From positions 558,001 through 622,000 of the forward strand of contig NZ_CP053661.1 of the NCBI RefSeq assembly GCF_013177315.1: a stretch of DNA of 64,000 nt, read 5' to 3'. The translations under genes were made by a program, and so were the position numbers. This stretch comes from Thermoleptolyngbya sichuanensis A183 (GTDB lineage Bacteria; Cyanobacteriota; Cyanobacteriia; Elainellales; Elainellaceae). This document shows positions 1 through 8,450 of this stretch, one piece after another. The stretch's first letter is position 1. Each line of letters starts with the position of its first letter. The notes under the pieces were generated by a model. It made no database searches and was not told where the DNA came from. It saw nothing but the letters and a program-made list of their open reading frames with translations.

Positions 1-2
1 TG

Positions 3-1793
3 GGCACGGAGATTTTGCCAAATCTGGCGAACACCGCGATTCACGAAGCCAAAAGTTCGGGTTTGAGTCCTGACGACGTGAGAGCGATCGCCCAAAGCGC
101 CGACTTTTCTCCGTCCTACATCACCGAAGACGGCCTCAACCTTCTACCCAACAACATCGCCCTGCAAGTCGCCGCCGGACTCTACGAACAGTACGAAACC
201 CTGCTCCATCAGCGCAGCTTTTTGGATTACGACGACATGATCCTTGCAGCCCTGCGCGTTTTGCAAAACGACGAAGCGCGGCAATCCTGGCAGCAGCAGG
301 TCTACGCCGTGTTTGAAGACGAAGCCCAGGATTCCTCGCCCCTGCAAACGCGCCTGCTGGAACTGCTTGCCGCCGATTCCCACACCGGACAGCCCAACCT
401 CGTCCGCGTTGGCGATCCCAACCAGGCCATCAACTCCACCTTCACCCCTGCCGACCCGCTGTTTTTCCGCGAATTTTGCGCCCAGTGCCAGCGGCAGGGC
501 CGCCTTGCCGAAATGGATCAGGCCGGCCGCAGCACGCAGCCCATCATCGATGCCGCCAATTTCCTGGTGCAGTGGGTCAACAACGCACCCGATCGCCCCC
601 TTGCTGCAAGCCCCCTCCCCTTTCGCCTCCAGGCGATCCGTCCCGTGCCCCCCGGCGACCCCCAAACCGACAGCAATCCGCCGCCAGAGGGCGAAGGCGT
701 GGAGATCCGCTTTCCGCCGGATATCTACCGCAGCGTGGATTTGATCGCCCAGCGGGTAGCGGAACTGTTTGCCAGAGAGCCAGAGGCGCGGGCGGCGGTG
801 CTGGTGCGCGAAAACCGCATGGGGCGCTTTGTGGCCACTGTGCTACGAAATCCGACGGAATATAAGCTGGGTGCGGATTTGGGGGCGCTGGGCATTGCGG
901 TGTATGAGGTGGGAGAGCGCGATCGCCATTCCCACGTCCCTGGCGAAATTTTGACCCTGCTGCAATTTTGCGATCGCCCCCATTCGCCCGATAACCTAAA
1001 AGCAGCGCTGCGGGTGCTGGCCGATCGGCAACTGATTCCGCCCCAGGACCTCGACGCGCTCAGCAGCCAGCCGGAAGATTTTCTCTATCCCGGCCCGCTG
1101 GAAACGCCCCAGCCCGATCCGGTCGTGCAGGCGCGGCGCTATTGTGCGGGCTTGCTGCGGGCGCGGGTAGAATTGCCCCAGTTTCAACTGATTCCGTTTC
1201 TGGCGCTGACGCTGAACTATGACCAGACGGAACTCGCCACCGCCGACAAACTCGCTGCCCGCATCGCCCAGCAAACCGCCAGCGAGCCGTCGCTGCAATT
1301 CACGCTGGAGGTGCTAAGCGAAATTGTCCAATCCGAGCGGTTTGAGCCTGTGGAAACGGAGGACATCGACACGCGCTACGTCCGCCCTAAGCAACTCACC
1401 ATCATCACCATGCACAAGGCCAAGGGGCTAGACTGGGATTTTGTATTTTTGCCATTTTTGCAACAGCAGACGATTCCGGGAAAAGCCTGGGTGCCGCCTG
1501 CTCAGCAATTTTTAGGTGAATTTGACCTAGCAGAAGTGGCCCGCGCCCAGATTCGCGCTCAGGTTCACCAGTCGCCTTTGCCCGATATCCACACGGCCTG
1601 GCAGCAGGCGCAGCAGCTTAAAATTGCGGAAGAGTATCGCCTGCTGTATGTCGCCATGACCCGCGCCCGTCGCCTGCTGTGGATGGCGGCCGAGCGTCAG
1701 GCTCCCTTTAGCTGGGCGAATCCGTCGAATTTGCAGGCCCAACAGCCCACGCCTGTTCTGAATGCGCTCATGCAAGCTCTGGGGCGTTCGTAA
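3..1793 (+). CDS. UvrD/Rep-family ATP-dependent DNA helicase (5' end outside window)
   Basis: Superfamily 1 (UvrD/PcrA/Rep-like) helicase, which translocates on single-stranded DNA using ATP. The frame is open from the first bases of the window, so the N-terminus with the Walker A motif lies upstream. Visible motifs are motif II as VFEDEAQD near residue 105, motif III as VRVGDPNQAI near 135, motif V as TMHKAKGLDWDFVFLP near 470, and motif VI as YVAMTRAR near 555. DEAQD replaces the commoner DEYQD or DEFQD form. It ends 22 bp before the start of the phosphoesterase gene on the same strand, so the two may be co-transcribed. The exact subfamily cannot be set without the missing end. Confidence 0.88.
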   Translation, partial: GTEILPNLANTAIHEAKSSGLSPDDVRAIAQSADFSPSYITEDGLNLLPNNIALQVAAGLYEQYETLLHQRSFLDYDDMILAALRVLQNDEARQSWQQQVYAVFEDEAQDSSPLQTRLLELLAADSHTGQPNLVRVGDPNQAINSTFTPADPLFFREFCAQCQRQGRLAEMDQAGRSTQPIIDAANFLVQWVNNAPDRPLAASPLPFRLQAIRPVPPGDPQTDSNPPPEGEGVEIRFPPDIYRSVDLIAQRVAELFAREPEARAAVLVRENRMGRFVATVLRNPTEYKLGADLGALGIAVYEVGERDRHSHVPGEILTLLQFCDRPHSPDNLKAALRVLADRQLIPPQDLDALSSQPEDFLYPGPLETPQPDPVVQARRYCAGLLRARVELPQFQLIPFLALTLNYDQTELATADKLAARIAQQTASEPSLQFTLEVLSEIVQSERFEPVETEDIDTRYVRPKQLTIITMHKAKGLDWDFVFLPFLQQQTIPGKAWVPPAQQFLGEFDLAEVARAQIRAQVHQSPLPDIHTAWQQAQQLKIAEEYRLLYVAMTRARRLLWMAAERQAPFSWANPSNLQAQQPTPVLNALMQALGRS

Positions 1794-1815
1794 ATTCTGC
1801 ATATCATCCTTCGCC

Positions 1816-2499
1816 ATGCATGAAATCTCTGTTCTCAATCAGCGCCTCCAGCTTTTGCCAGACAAGGCCGTATATGTTCCTGATTTGGATTTGCTGCTGG
1901 TCGCAGACGTGCATTTGGGAAAATCCGAAGCGTTCCAGTCGCTGGGTGTGCCAATTCCCAATCGTGTGAATCAGGATACGCTGGAACGACTCAATATCCT
2001 GTGCGATCGCCTCTCGCCCAAAACGCTCTGTGTTCTAGGCGATCTGTTCCATTCGCCCCGCGGACTGGATGACGCAGTCCTGCAATCCTGGATTCACTTT
2101 GCTGAGACCTGTGGCGCAACGGTGCAGGTGATCTTGGGAAATCACGATCGGGCGATCGCCTCTTTGCTAGATTCATTTGAAATCCCGTTCCACGCCCACC
2201 CCATCGAATATCCTGGACTCGTTCTCAGTCACGAACCGGCTGATGTTCCTGATTGCGTGAATCTTTGTGGTCATATCCATCCCTGTTTGCGGCTCAAGAC
2301 TCGACTCGACTCGCTCCGACTGCCGTGCTTCTTGCTGGAGCCGCCCCATCGGCTGATCCTGCCGTCCTTCGGCGGCTTCACGGGCGGCTATGAGGTGCGG
2401 CTAACACCAGGGGCGATCGCCTATGGGGTGGCAGAAGATAAAGTCGTCCCGTTTTCGGGAAACTCGCAGGCGGGGCGGCGCAGAATCCAAACTTTCTAA
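1816..2499 (+). CDS. Metallophosphoesterase, PdeM-like (ligase-associated DNA damage response type)
   Basis: Calcineurin-like phosphoesterase of about 227 residues, expected to hydrolyse phosphodiesters with two bound metal ions. The metal-binding motifs appear in order: VADVHLGK (D-x-H), LGDLFHS (GD), GNHD, a histidine in VLSHEP, and CGHIHP (GHxH). The overall layout matches the PdeM family often found with DNA-repair ligase/helicase sets; here its neighbour is a UvrD-like helicase. I chose ATG 1816 (MHEISV) over an in-frame start at 1762, because that one lies inside the helicase gene and adds a non-conserved tail. PdeM is a family-level match, and the substrate is unknown. Confidence 0.8.
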   Translation: MHEISVLNQRLQLLPDKAVYVPDLDLLLVADVHLGKSEAFQSLGVPIPNRVNQDTLERLNILCDRLSPKTLCVLGDLFHSPRGLDDAVLQSWIHFAETCGATVQVILGNHDRAIASLLDSFEIPFHAHPIEYPGLVLSHEPADVPDCVNLCGHIHPCLRLKTRLDSLRLPCFLLEPPHRLILPSFGGFTGGYEVRLTPGAIAYGVAEDKVVPFSGNSQAGRRRIQTF

Positions 2500-2780
2500 G
2501 TTTTTCTTGCAAGATGCAAACACATCGACTACAATCGACCATCAAGCTGTGAATGACCCCAAGTCAGCGCGGCTTAATCTTTCCCCCGAAATTTTGGTCG
2601 TTTAGTCACCTGCGGTGTCGGTAGATGCTCGCAACACCTACCAACACCTGACCCCTCGACAGTCTGTGCCTGTCTCAGGGCTGCGTCCATTGTAGGCCGC
2701 CCTGTCCCAGCGCTTCACGTCCGTGGGCGGCCAACATTTCGGGGTTTCCTACCCCACTCGTTTCCAGGAGGAAACCCCAA

Positions 2781-3077
2781 ATGCTGACAATTCAATACAC
2801 CTGGTCGTCCCCATTCTCGGAGGCGACCCAGTTTTCGCTGCCCCCGCTCACCTGCGAACTGCCCCACCACCGCCGCCTGCGCCACTGCATCATTGGCCTG
2901 CCTGAAGACGCGCAGATGGCGATTGACCGTCTGCACCTGCTGCGCTACGCCGAACGCTTCGAGTGGACGCACGCCCTAGACTTCCCGCCCCACGGCATCG
3001 TCCTCGACGGTCGCCCCGGTGAAGTGCTGCGCTACCTCCATCGTGAAATCCGCAGCAATCCTGGTGCAAACGAGTAA
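2781..3077 (+). CDS. Small conserved cyanobacterial protein of unknown function
   Basis: A 98-residue protein with no signal peptide or membrane segment. A strong Shine-Dalgarno sequence (AGGAGG) sits about 10 bp before the ATG, which supports translation and fixes the start. The composition is ordinary for a soluble protein, with histidine- and arginine-rich stretches such as HHRRLRHC. I believe similar short proteins occur in other cyanobacteria but recognise no domain. The 280 bp upstream hold no other gene. Confidence 0.6.
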   Translation: MLTIQYTWSSPFSEATQFSLPPLTCELPHHRRLRHCIIGLPEDAQMAIDRLHLLRYAERFEWTHALDFPPHGIVLDGRPGEVLRYLHREIRSNPGANE

Positions 3078-3290
3078 GAACAGATAAGGAGGATTTTGGG
3101 TTTTGGATTTTAGCAGGGCATCCCCTCACTCCAAAATCCAAAATCCCCACTCCAAAACTCAACCCGTCCAAACACCCCTAAAGCCCTCTCCTGCACTCAC
3201 CCATCCAACGGACTCCGTACCTCTCGTCCACCCCGATTCAGTGTACAGGTATAAATTCCTCACAGTCTTTGCCGTGATTCTGAAAACATA
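3078..3290. other. Spacer with TTTTGGATT-type repeats
   Basis: No convincing gene. The first part contains a short array of the heptamer-like repeat TTTGGAT/ATCCAAA in both orientations, the same simple repeat seen in at least six other spacers here. A TGTACA motif at 3242-3247 lies 43 bp before the 23-bp repeat cluster. Confidence 0.6.
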
Positions 3291-3383
3291 CGGAAAATGT
3301 CGGTTTAATTACCCTGAGGCAGATATTATACGGAAAGTTTCGGTTTAATTCCCCAACATCCGGAATTAGCTCGACGGTTTCCG
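3291..3383. repeat. Three copies of a 23-bp repeat (two direct, one inverted)
   Basis: Copies lie at 3291-3313 and 3331-3353 in direct orientation and at 3361-3383 in inverted orientation. All begin CGGAAA, carry a TCG core, and end near TTAATT or CTAATT followed by C. Copies 1 and 2 start 40 bp apart. The pattern looks like repeated protein-binding sites, for example a transposon end or an operator cluster. It lies directly beside an IS630 remnant. Confidence 0.6.
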
Positions 3384-3384
3384 T

Positions 3385-3523
3385 ATATAGCAATTTCTAT
3401 CCTAGTGAGGCGTATTTTGATATAGTCTATTCAGTGAATTGACTTTACCCTTAACTCAGATGCGACCCTACTCACTAGATCTTAGACAAAAAATTATTGA
3501 TGTCTACATTGAAGGGAATACGT
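3385..3523 (+). mobile_element. IS630-family remnant (left end and transposase N-terminus)
   Basis: An ATG at 3460 starts a reading frame translating as MRPYSLDLRQKIIDVYIEGN, the characteristic N-terminal helix-turn-helix start of IS630-family transposases. The match stops after about 21 codons, where the sequence turns into the reverse complement of an ISKra4 transposase. The 75 bp before the ATG, beginning TATAGCAATT, probably hold the left end of the IS. This is a fragment, not a working element. Confidence 0.7.
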
Positions 3524-4240
3524 CGCGGTACCAATCGAGGATTTCCCAACGGGTCTCAACGGTGGTGAGTTGAGTAAACAGATTCCACACCCCAGCGTGA
3601 CCATCGCCCAGACAGACCAGTGGGGAGAGCAAGCGTTGAGCGCTGAGATAATCAATCAAGCTGTCATTGTCTTGGAAGAAGGCGTTGTAATAAATCCCCT
3701 CCACCCGCACCGCTTTGTAGTCTCGCCACGGGCTATCGGACTCTAGCAGGTCACGCAGACGGACTTTGCCGCCATCAATGCTGACCTCACTGACGCCTTG
3801 TTTAGCCTCGGCAGACTCGAACGACTGACGCCCCACCAGACGTTGTTGGGTCGAGTGCCCGACCCGCATCCCGGTCAGGGCTACGATGTCATCCTCTGCA
3901 TCTTGAAACGATTCGTTGGCACTTAAGCGTAGGTTGGCTTTCTCTAGGCCACCACTGAGACGGCTGTAAGCCTTTACGCCTAACCGTTCTGCCTGACTTT
4001 GACGAATCTCAAGGACCCCTACCAAACTCTTCAATCGGCGAACCCGGCCTCGGGCGGGGTAGGCTTTCTGGTTGACAAAAAAAGGGCAACTCGAGGGCTC
4101 ACCTCCTCTAGCATTTGCCGTCGTACAGTCTGCTCGATGCCTTCTAGACTATCGAGCCCCTCTCGGTTGCTATTGCGATACAAAATCTCGGCGATCTCTG
4201 CTGTACAAGCTTCCAATCGCTTTTGGTCTTCAGGTGTCAT
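3524..4240 (-). pseudogene. ISKra4-family transposase, frameshifted and 3'-truncated
   Basis: The N-terminal part (4240-4031) reads MTPEDQKRLEACTAEIAEIL, a typical ISKra4 start. The remainder (from about 4034) continues in another frame with IKSLVG-like text (TTG AAG AGT), then LTGMRVGHSTQQRLVGRQ and VSIDGGKVRLR, which carries the first catalytic-core aspartate region. The two parts abut at GATTGA, so a one-base shift broke the gene. The C-terminal half is missing: after REILDWY-like residues the sequence joins an IS630 fragment. Not functional as it stands, unless programmed frameshifting occurs, and the truncation still removes part of the catalytic domain. Confidence 0.82.
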
Positions 4241-4320
4241 GGTGAGTCATCCCTGGGGCTACCCTCCCATTGTCACCCTTCGCACTGTTTTCGCGAAAGT
4301 GGGATGCTCCCGAAAGCTAG
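4241..4320. other. Probable outer end of the ISKra4 remnant
   Basis: The stretch after the transposase start contains GCGAAAGTGGGATGCTCCCG, a short imperfect palindrome of the kind found near ISKra4 ends. I could not fix the terminal inverted repeat because the other end of the element is lost. Confidence 0.35.
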
Positions 4321-4551
4321 TTGGTGAGCAGCAAAGGTAGTCTGCATCCGGTGGGCTTAGTCGTTGTGCCGCTTAGCTCATCTGTTTGGGCAGTACTTGA
4401 GGTTCTTCGGGTTAGTGTTGAAAATTCAGGGCATGGGGTATTGATAGGGCGGCGTTTTGTGACTCTCAGCAGTGCAAAGGATCATATTCAGGCGATTGAA
4501 GATTCGCCGGATATGATCGATCATGTCAGCCCAAAATCCTGCTCCGTATAA
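4321..4551 (+). pseudogene. Possible 3' fragment of an operon gene cut by the IS
   Basis: A 76-codon frame that opens at the ISKra4 boundary and ends only 5 bp before the helicase ATG. Its central part (SSSVWAVLEVLRVSVEN, then DHIQAIEDSPDMIDHV) looks like real protein, with amphipathic patterns, while the start does not. The simplest reading is that the first gene of the defence operon was truncated by the insertion. No domain is recognised. It could also be chance coding text. Confidence 0.35.
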
Positions 4552-4556
4552 AATCC

Positions 4557-7500
4557 ATGTCCAGTATTTACGACAATATCGAGCAACCCATCCTGCCTGA
4601 GTTGCAGCACTACCTGAAGCAAGCCTACCGTGCTGATCTCTGTGTGGGCTATTTCAACTTGCGGGGATGGCGACAAATTGATGCCGATATTGAGCAATTT
4701 GAGGGGGGGGAGGGGCAGGCTTGTCGATTGCTGGTGGGGATGTACCGTTTGCCAAAAGAGGAACTACGACAAGCATTAGCGATTGGGGTGGAGCCAGAGC
4801 GGATTGATCAGGGGCAGGCGATTCGACTACACACCCTGATGGCGCAGGAGTTTCGGCAGCAGTTGACCTATGGTGCGCCCAGTGCCGCTGATGAAGAGGG
4901 GTTGCAACGGTTGCGATCGCAACTCCTGACCCACAAACTTCAGGTCAAGCTATTTTTACGTTATCCCCTTCATGCCAAACTGTATCTGATTTACCGCAAA
5001 GACCGAGCCACACCCACTATTGGCTATGTAGGTAGCAGCAACTTGACCCTCTCCGGATTGAAATACCAGGGTGAACTCAATGTGGAAGTGGTGGATCGGG
5101 ACGATACAAGTAAGCTGGAGCAGTGGTTTGCAGATCGTTGGGACGATCGCTTTTGCCTAGATATTTCTGAACAATTGGCAGAGATTATTGATGAAAGTTG
5201 GGCGGGGCGATCGCTCAAGCCCTATTTTGTCTATCTAAAAATGGCGTATCACTTATCCCAAGAAGCGCGGGATGGGTTGAGCCAATATCGTGCTCCGGCC
5301 AGTTTTGGGTTGTTACCGTTTCAGGAAGCGGCGGTGCAAATTGCCGCACACCATGTCAACAAACGCAATGGGGTGATTATTGGCGATGTCGTTGGGCTGG
5401 GTAAAACTTTGGTGGGGACAGCGATCGCCCATCTTTGCGAAGAAGAATACGGCACCAGCACGCTGATTATCTGCCCCAAGAATCTGGAAAAAATGTGGCA
5501 GGGTTATATCGATCGCTATGGCTTGCGAGGCAAGGTGGTTCCGATTAGCCGAGCGATTCAGGAATTGCCCAATGTGCCAGCCCGGTTTCGGCTAGTGCTG
5601 ATCGATGAGAGTCACAACCTGCGGAACAAAGAGGGCAAGCGGTATCAAGCTATTAAAGACTACATTGAGCAAAGCGGCAGTCGGTGTATTTTGCTGACGG
5701 CAACGCCCTACAACAAAACCTATTTGGACTTGTCGGCTCAGTTGCAGTTATTTTTGCGTCCAGATGCCGATTTGGGTATTAAACCCGAAGCCTATATTCG
5801 CAGCATTGGTGGTGAGATGCAGTTTCGTCGCAGGCATAGCACTAGCCCGGTGCGATCGCTCTTGGCATTTGAGCAAAGTCCAGAGCCGGAGGACTGGCAG
5901 CAGTTGATGAGTCGCTACATGGTGCGGCGAACCCGCAGTTTTATCAAAAATACCTATGCCAGACAGGATGGGGAACGATACTATCTGGAATTTGCCGATG
6001 GACGGCGATCCTATTTTCCGATCCGTCGTCCTCAGACGGTTCGATTCATCATTGGAGAACCCCAGAGCGATCCCTATGCTCGGTTATATGCTGATCGCGT
6101 GGTGGATATCATCAACGCTCTAAATTTGCCCCGCTATGGGTTGGGGTTATACATTGCGCCCCTACCCAGTCCGATTGCTAGTGCTGAGGAAGAGCAATTG
6201 TTAGCCAATCTTTCCCATGCGGGGCAGCGGTTAATGGGCTTTTGCCGCACCAATTTGTTTAAGCGATTAGAGAGTAGCGGTGCCGCATTTCTTCAGTCGT
6301 TGGAACGACATATTCTGCGGAATTATGTGTATCTCCATGCGATCACCCACGATCTTCCTCTGCCGATTGGCACCCAAGACGCCGCATTGCTGGACGAGGT
6401 AGGAAACGATGAAGACGAAGATTCGCTCCTAAGTCAGGATTGGGAAAGTTCTGAAGAGGCAACTGAGGCTGTGGATGAAGAAGACATTGACCCGCAGCAG
6501 GATGCTACGCCAGAAGGGCGTACCAATGAACAAATGGCTCAACGGGCAGCGGAGATTTATCGCTTATACCGAGATCAATACCCGCGTCGATTTAAGTGGA
6601 TTCGTGCCAATCTGTTTCGTCCAGAGTTGCAGCAGCATCTTCAACAAGATGCCACCGCTTTGATTGGAATTTTGCAGCTAGCAGGGAAATGGAACCCCGC
6701 TTTGGATGCCAAGTTAGGAGCGCTGGTGGCGTTATTACAACAGCAACATCCTACGGATAAGGTATTGATTTTCACTCAGTTTGCCGATACGGCTCGGTAT
6801 CTGGCAAGAGCGCTCGAAGACCAAGGCATTCAGCAGGTGGGCTTGGCAACGGGACAATCGGCTGACCCGACGGCTCTGGCTTGGCGGTTTAGTCCGGTCA
6901 GTAATGAGAAAACGATCCCAGAGTCTGAACAGTTACGGGTGTTGGTGGCGACGGATGTGTTGAGTGAGGGACAAAACCTGCAAGATTGCGCCATTATTGT
7001 CAATTACGATTTGCCCTGGGCGATTATTCGCCTGATTCAGCGGGCGGGGCGGGTAGACCGAATTGGGCAGCAAGCAGAAGAGATTCTATGCTATTCATTC
7101 TTACCAGCGGAGGGAGTGGAGCGGTTGATCAATCTGCGGGGACGGTTGCGCGATCGCCTCCAGCAAAATCAAGAGGTCGTGGGCACCGATGAAGCCTTTT
7201 TTGAGGACGAACAAGCGCGGGAGATGCTGCTCAATCTTTACAATGAGCGATCCGGGGTGCTCGACGAAGCCGATGAAGGCGAGGTGGATTTAACCTCGGA
7301 AGCGTTGCAGATTTGGCAAAGTGCGATCGATGCCAACCCTGCGCTCAAAGGCATCATTGAAAAACTACCCGATGTGGTCTATTCCACTCGTGAGCATGAA
7401 CCAACGGGAGCAGATCCAGAGGGCGTGCTGTTGTACCTCCGCACGGATGGAGGCACGGATGCTTTGGCATGGGTAGACAAAGATGGCAACAGCGTCACGC

Positions 7501-7961
7501 AGTCACAAATGCGCATTTTACGCATGGCACGATGCAGTATTGATACCCCGTCCTTGCCGCGGCATCCCCAGCACCATAAGTTGGTGACACGCGGAGCAGA
7601 ACGGATCGCGGAGCAAACCAAGACGGTGACGGGAACCTTGGGCCATAAGCGGAGCGCAGCGGCACGGATCTACGATCGCCTAATGGCCTACACGCAACGC
7701 ATCCGCGAAACCGCCCCCCTGTTAGCGAGAGGCACAGATTGGGAAAATCTGGAAAAGGCAATTGAGGAGATAAACCAAAATCCCATGAAGCAAAATGCGA
7801 TCGCCCGTCTAAATCGGGAACTAAAAGCAGGCATTAGCGATGAGCAGTTAGCAAAACTGGTTACATTTCTGCGAGAGCATGATGCCCTGTGTGTGATCAA
7901 CACAGAGGAACGGCGAGACGGAATGCAGATTATCTGTTCGATGGGGTTATTTAGAGGCTAG
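4557..7961 (+). CDS. PLD-nuclease/SNF2 helicase fusion of a restriction-type defence system
   Basis: A 1134-residue protein. Residues 1-210 form a phospholipase-D-like nuclease domain with HAKLYL at about 138 and GSSNLT after it, an H-x-K motif typical of DrmC-like or type II restriction PLD nucleases. A SNF2/DEAD-type helicase follows: GDVVGLGKT (Walker A, about 276), DESHNLRN (Walker B, about 349), LLTATPYNKT (motif III, about 380), then the second RecA lobe with VLIFTQFADTARYL (about 736), VATDVLSEGQNLQ (about 795) and QRAGRVDRIGQ (motif VI). A long acidic linker separates the lobes. It would move along DNA and cut it. It heads an operon with a DUF29 protein and a large adenine methylase. 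This combination resembles DISARM or related restriction systems, though DrmA and DrmB are absent. Confidence 0.85.
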   Translation: MSSIYDNIEQPILPELQHYLKQAYRADLCVGYFNLRGWRQIDADIEQFEGGEGQACRLLVGMYRLPKEELRQALAIGVEPERIDQGQAIRLHTLMAQEFRQQLTYGAPSAADEEGLQRLRSQLLTHKLQVKLFLRYPLHAKLYLIYRKDRATPTIGYVGSSNLTLSGLKYQGELNVEVVDRDDTSKLEQWFADRWDDRFCLDISEQLAEIIDESWAGRSLKPYFVYLKMAYHLSQEARDGLSQYRAPASFGLLPFQEAAVQIAAHHVNKRNGVIIGDVVGLGKTLVGTAIAHLCEEEYGTSTLIICPKNLEKMWQGYIDRYGLRGKVVPISRAIQELPNVPARFRLVLIDESHNLRNKEGKRYQAIKDYIEQSGSRCILLTATPYNKTYLDLSAQLQLFLRPDADLGIKPEAYIRSIGGEMQFRRRHSTSPVRSLLAFEQSPEPEDWQQLMSRYMVRRTRSFIKNTYARQDGERYYLEFADGRRSYFPIRRPQTVRFIIGEPQSDPYARLYADRVVDIINALNLPRYGLGLYIAPLPSPIASAEEEQLLANLSHAGQRLMGFCRTNLFKRLESSGAAFLQSLERHILRNYVYLHAITHDLPLPIGTQDAALLDEVGNDEDEDSLLSQDWESSEEATEAVDEEDIDPQQDATPEGRTNEQMAQRAAEIYRLYRDQYPRRFKWIRANLFRPELQQHLQQDATALIGILQLAGKWNPALDAKLGALVALLQQQHPTDKVLIFTQFADTARYLARALEDQGIQQVGLATGQSADPTALAWRFSPVSNEKTIPESEQLRVLVATDVLSEGQNLQDCAIIVNYDLPWAIIRLIQRAGRVDRIGQQAEEILCYSFLPAEGVERLINLRGRLRDRLQQNQEVVGTDEAFFEDEQAREMLLNLYNERSGVLDEADEGEVDLTSEALQIWQSAIDANPALKGIIEKLPDVVYSTREHEPTGADPEGVLLYLRTDGGTDALAWVDKDGNSVTQSQMRILRMARCSIDTPSLPRHPQHHKLVTRGAERIAEQTKTVTGTLGHKRSAAARIYDRLMAYTQRIRETAPLLARGTDWENLEKAIEEINQNPMKQNAIARLNRELKAGISDEQLAKLVTFLREHDALCVINTEERRDGMQIICSMGLFRG

Positions 7962-7992
7962 ATTAGGAGCAAGTAGGACAGAGGAGGACACG

Positions 7993-8439
7993 ATGCCATC
8001 CAATCTCTATGAAACCGATTTTTACGCTTGGACGTTAGAACAGTCGAATCTGCTCAAGGAGGGGGATTTTAAGCATCTCGATATTACCAATTTGGTGGAG
8101 GAAATTGAGTCTTTGGGAAAACAACAGCGTCAGGAACTTAGAAATCGACTCGGTGTTTTGATTGGGCACCTGTTGAAGTGGGACTATCAACCCGAAAAGC
8201 GTAGTAAAAGCTGGCGAGTAAGCATTCGTGAGCAGCGGCGAGAAATTTTGCAACTCCTGAAGGAAAACCCTAGCCTCAAGCCCTATCTATCACAGGCGAT
8301 CGCCGATGCCTATGAAGCTGGCAAGGATTTAGTGGTGAAGGAAACTCCTTTGGATTATGGAAATTTGCCTGAGAGTTGCCCCTACACATTTGAACAACTG
8401 TTTGACCCGAATTTTCCCACGGATTTGAACCCTGCTTGA
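7993..8439 (+). CDS. DUF29 family protein inside the defence operon
   Basis: A 148-residue protein matching the DUF29 pattern: LYETDFYAWTLEQSNLLKEG at the start, then a conserved VEEIESLGKQQRQELRNRL segment, LLKWDYQPEKRSKSW, and a C-terminal PESCPYTFEQLFDP. DUF29 proteins are numerous in cyanobacteria and their function is not established. It begins 31 bp after the helicase and ends 11 bp before the likely methylase ATG, so it is part of this transcription unit. Whether it serves the defence system or is a passenger cannot be read from sequence. Confidence 0.85.
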   Translation: MPSNLYETDFYAWTLEQSNLLKEGDFKHLDITNLVEEIESLGKQQRQELRNRLGVLIGHLLKWDYQPEKRSKSWRVSIREQRREILQLLKENPSLKPYLSQAIADAYEAGKDLVVKETPLDYGNLPESCPYTFEQLFDPNFPTDLNPA

Positions 8440-8450
8440 GCCAACCTAAA

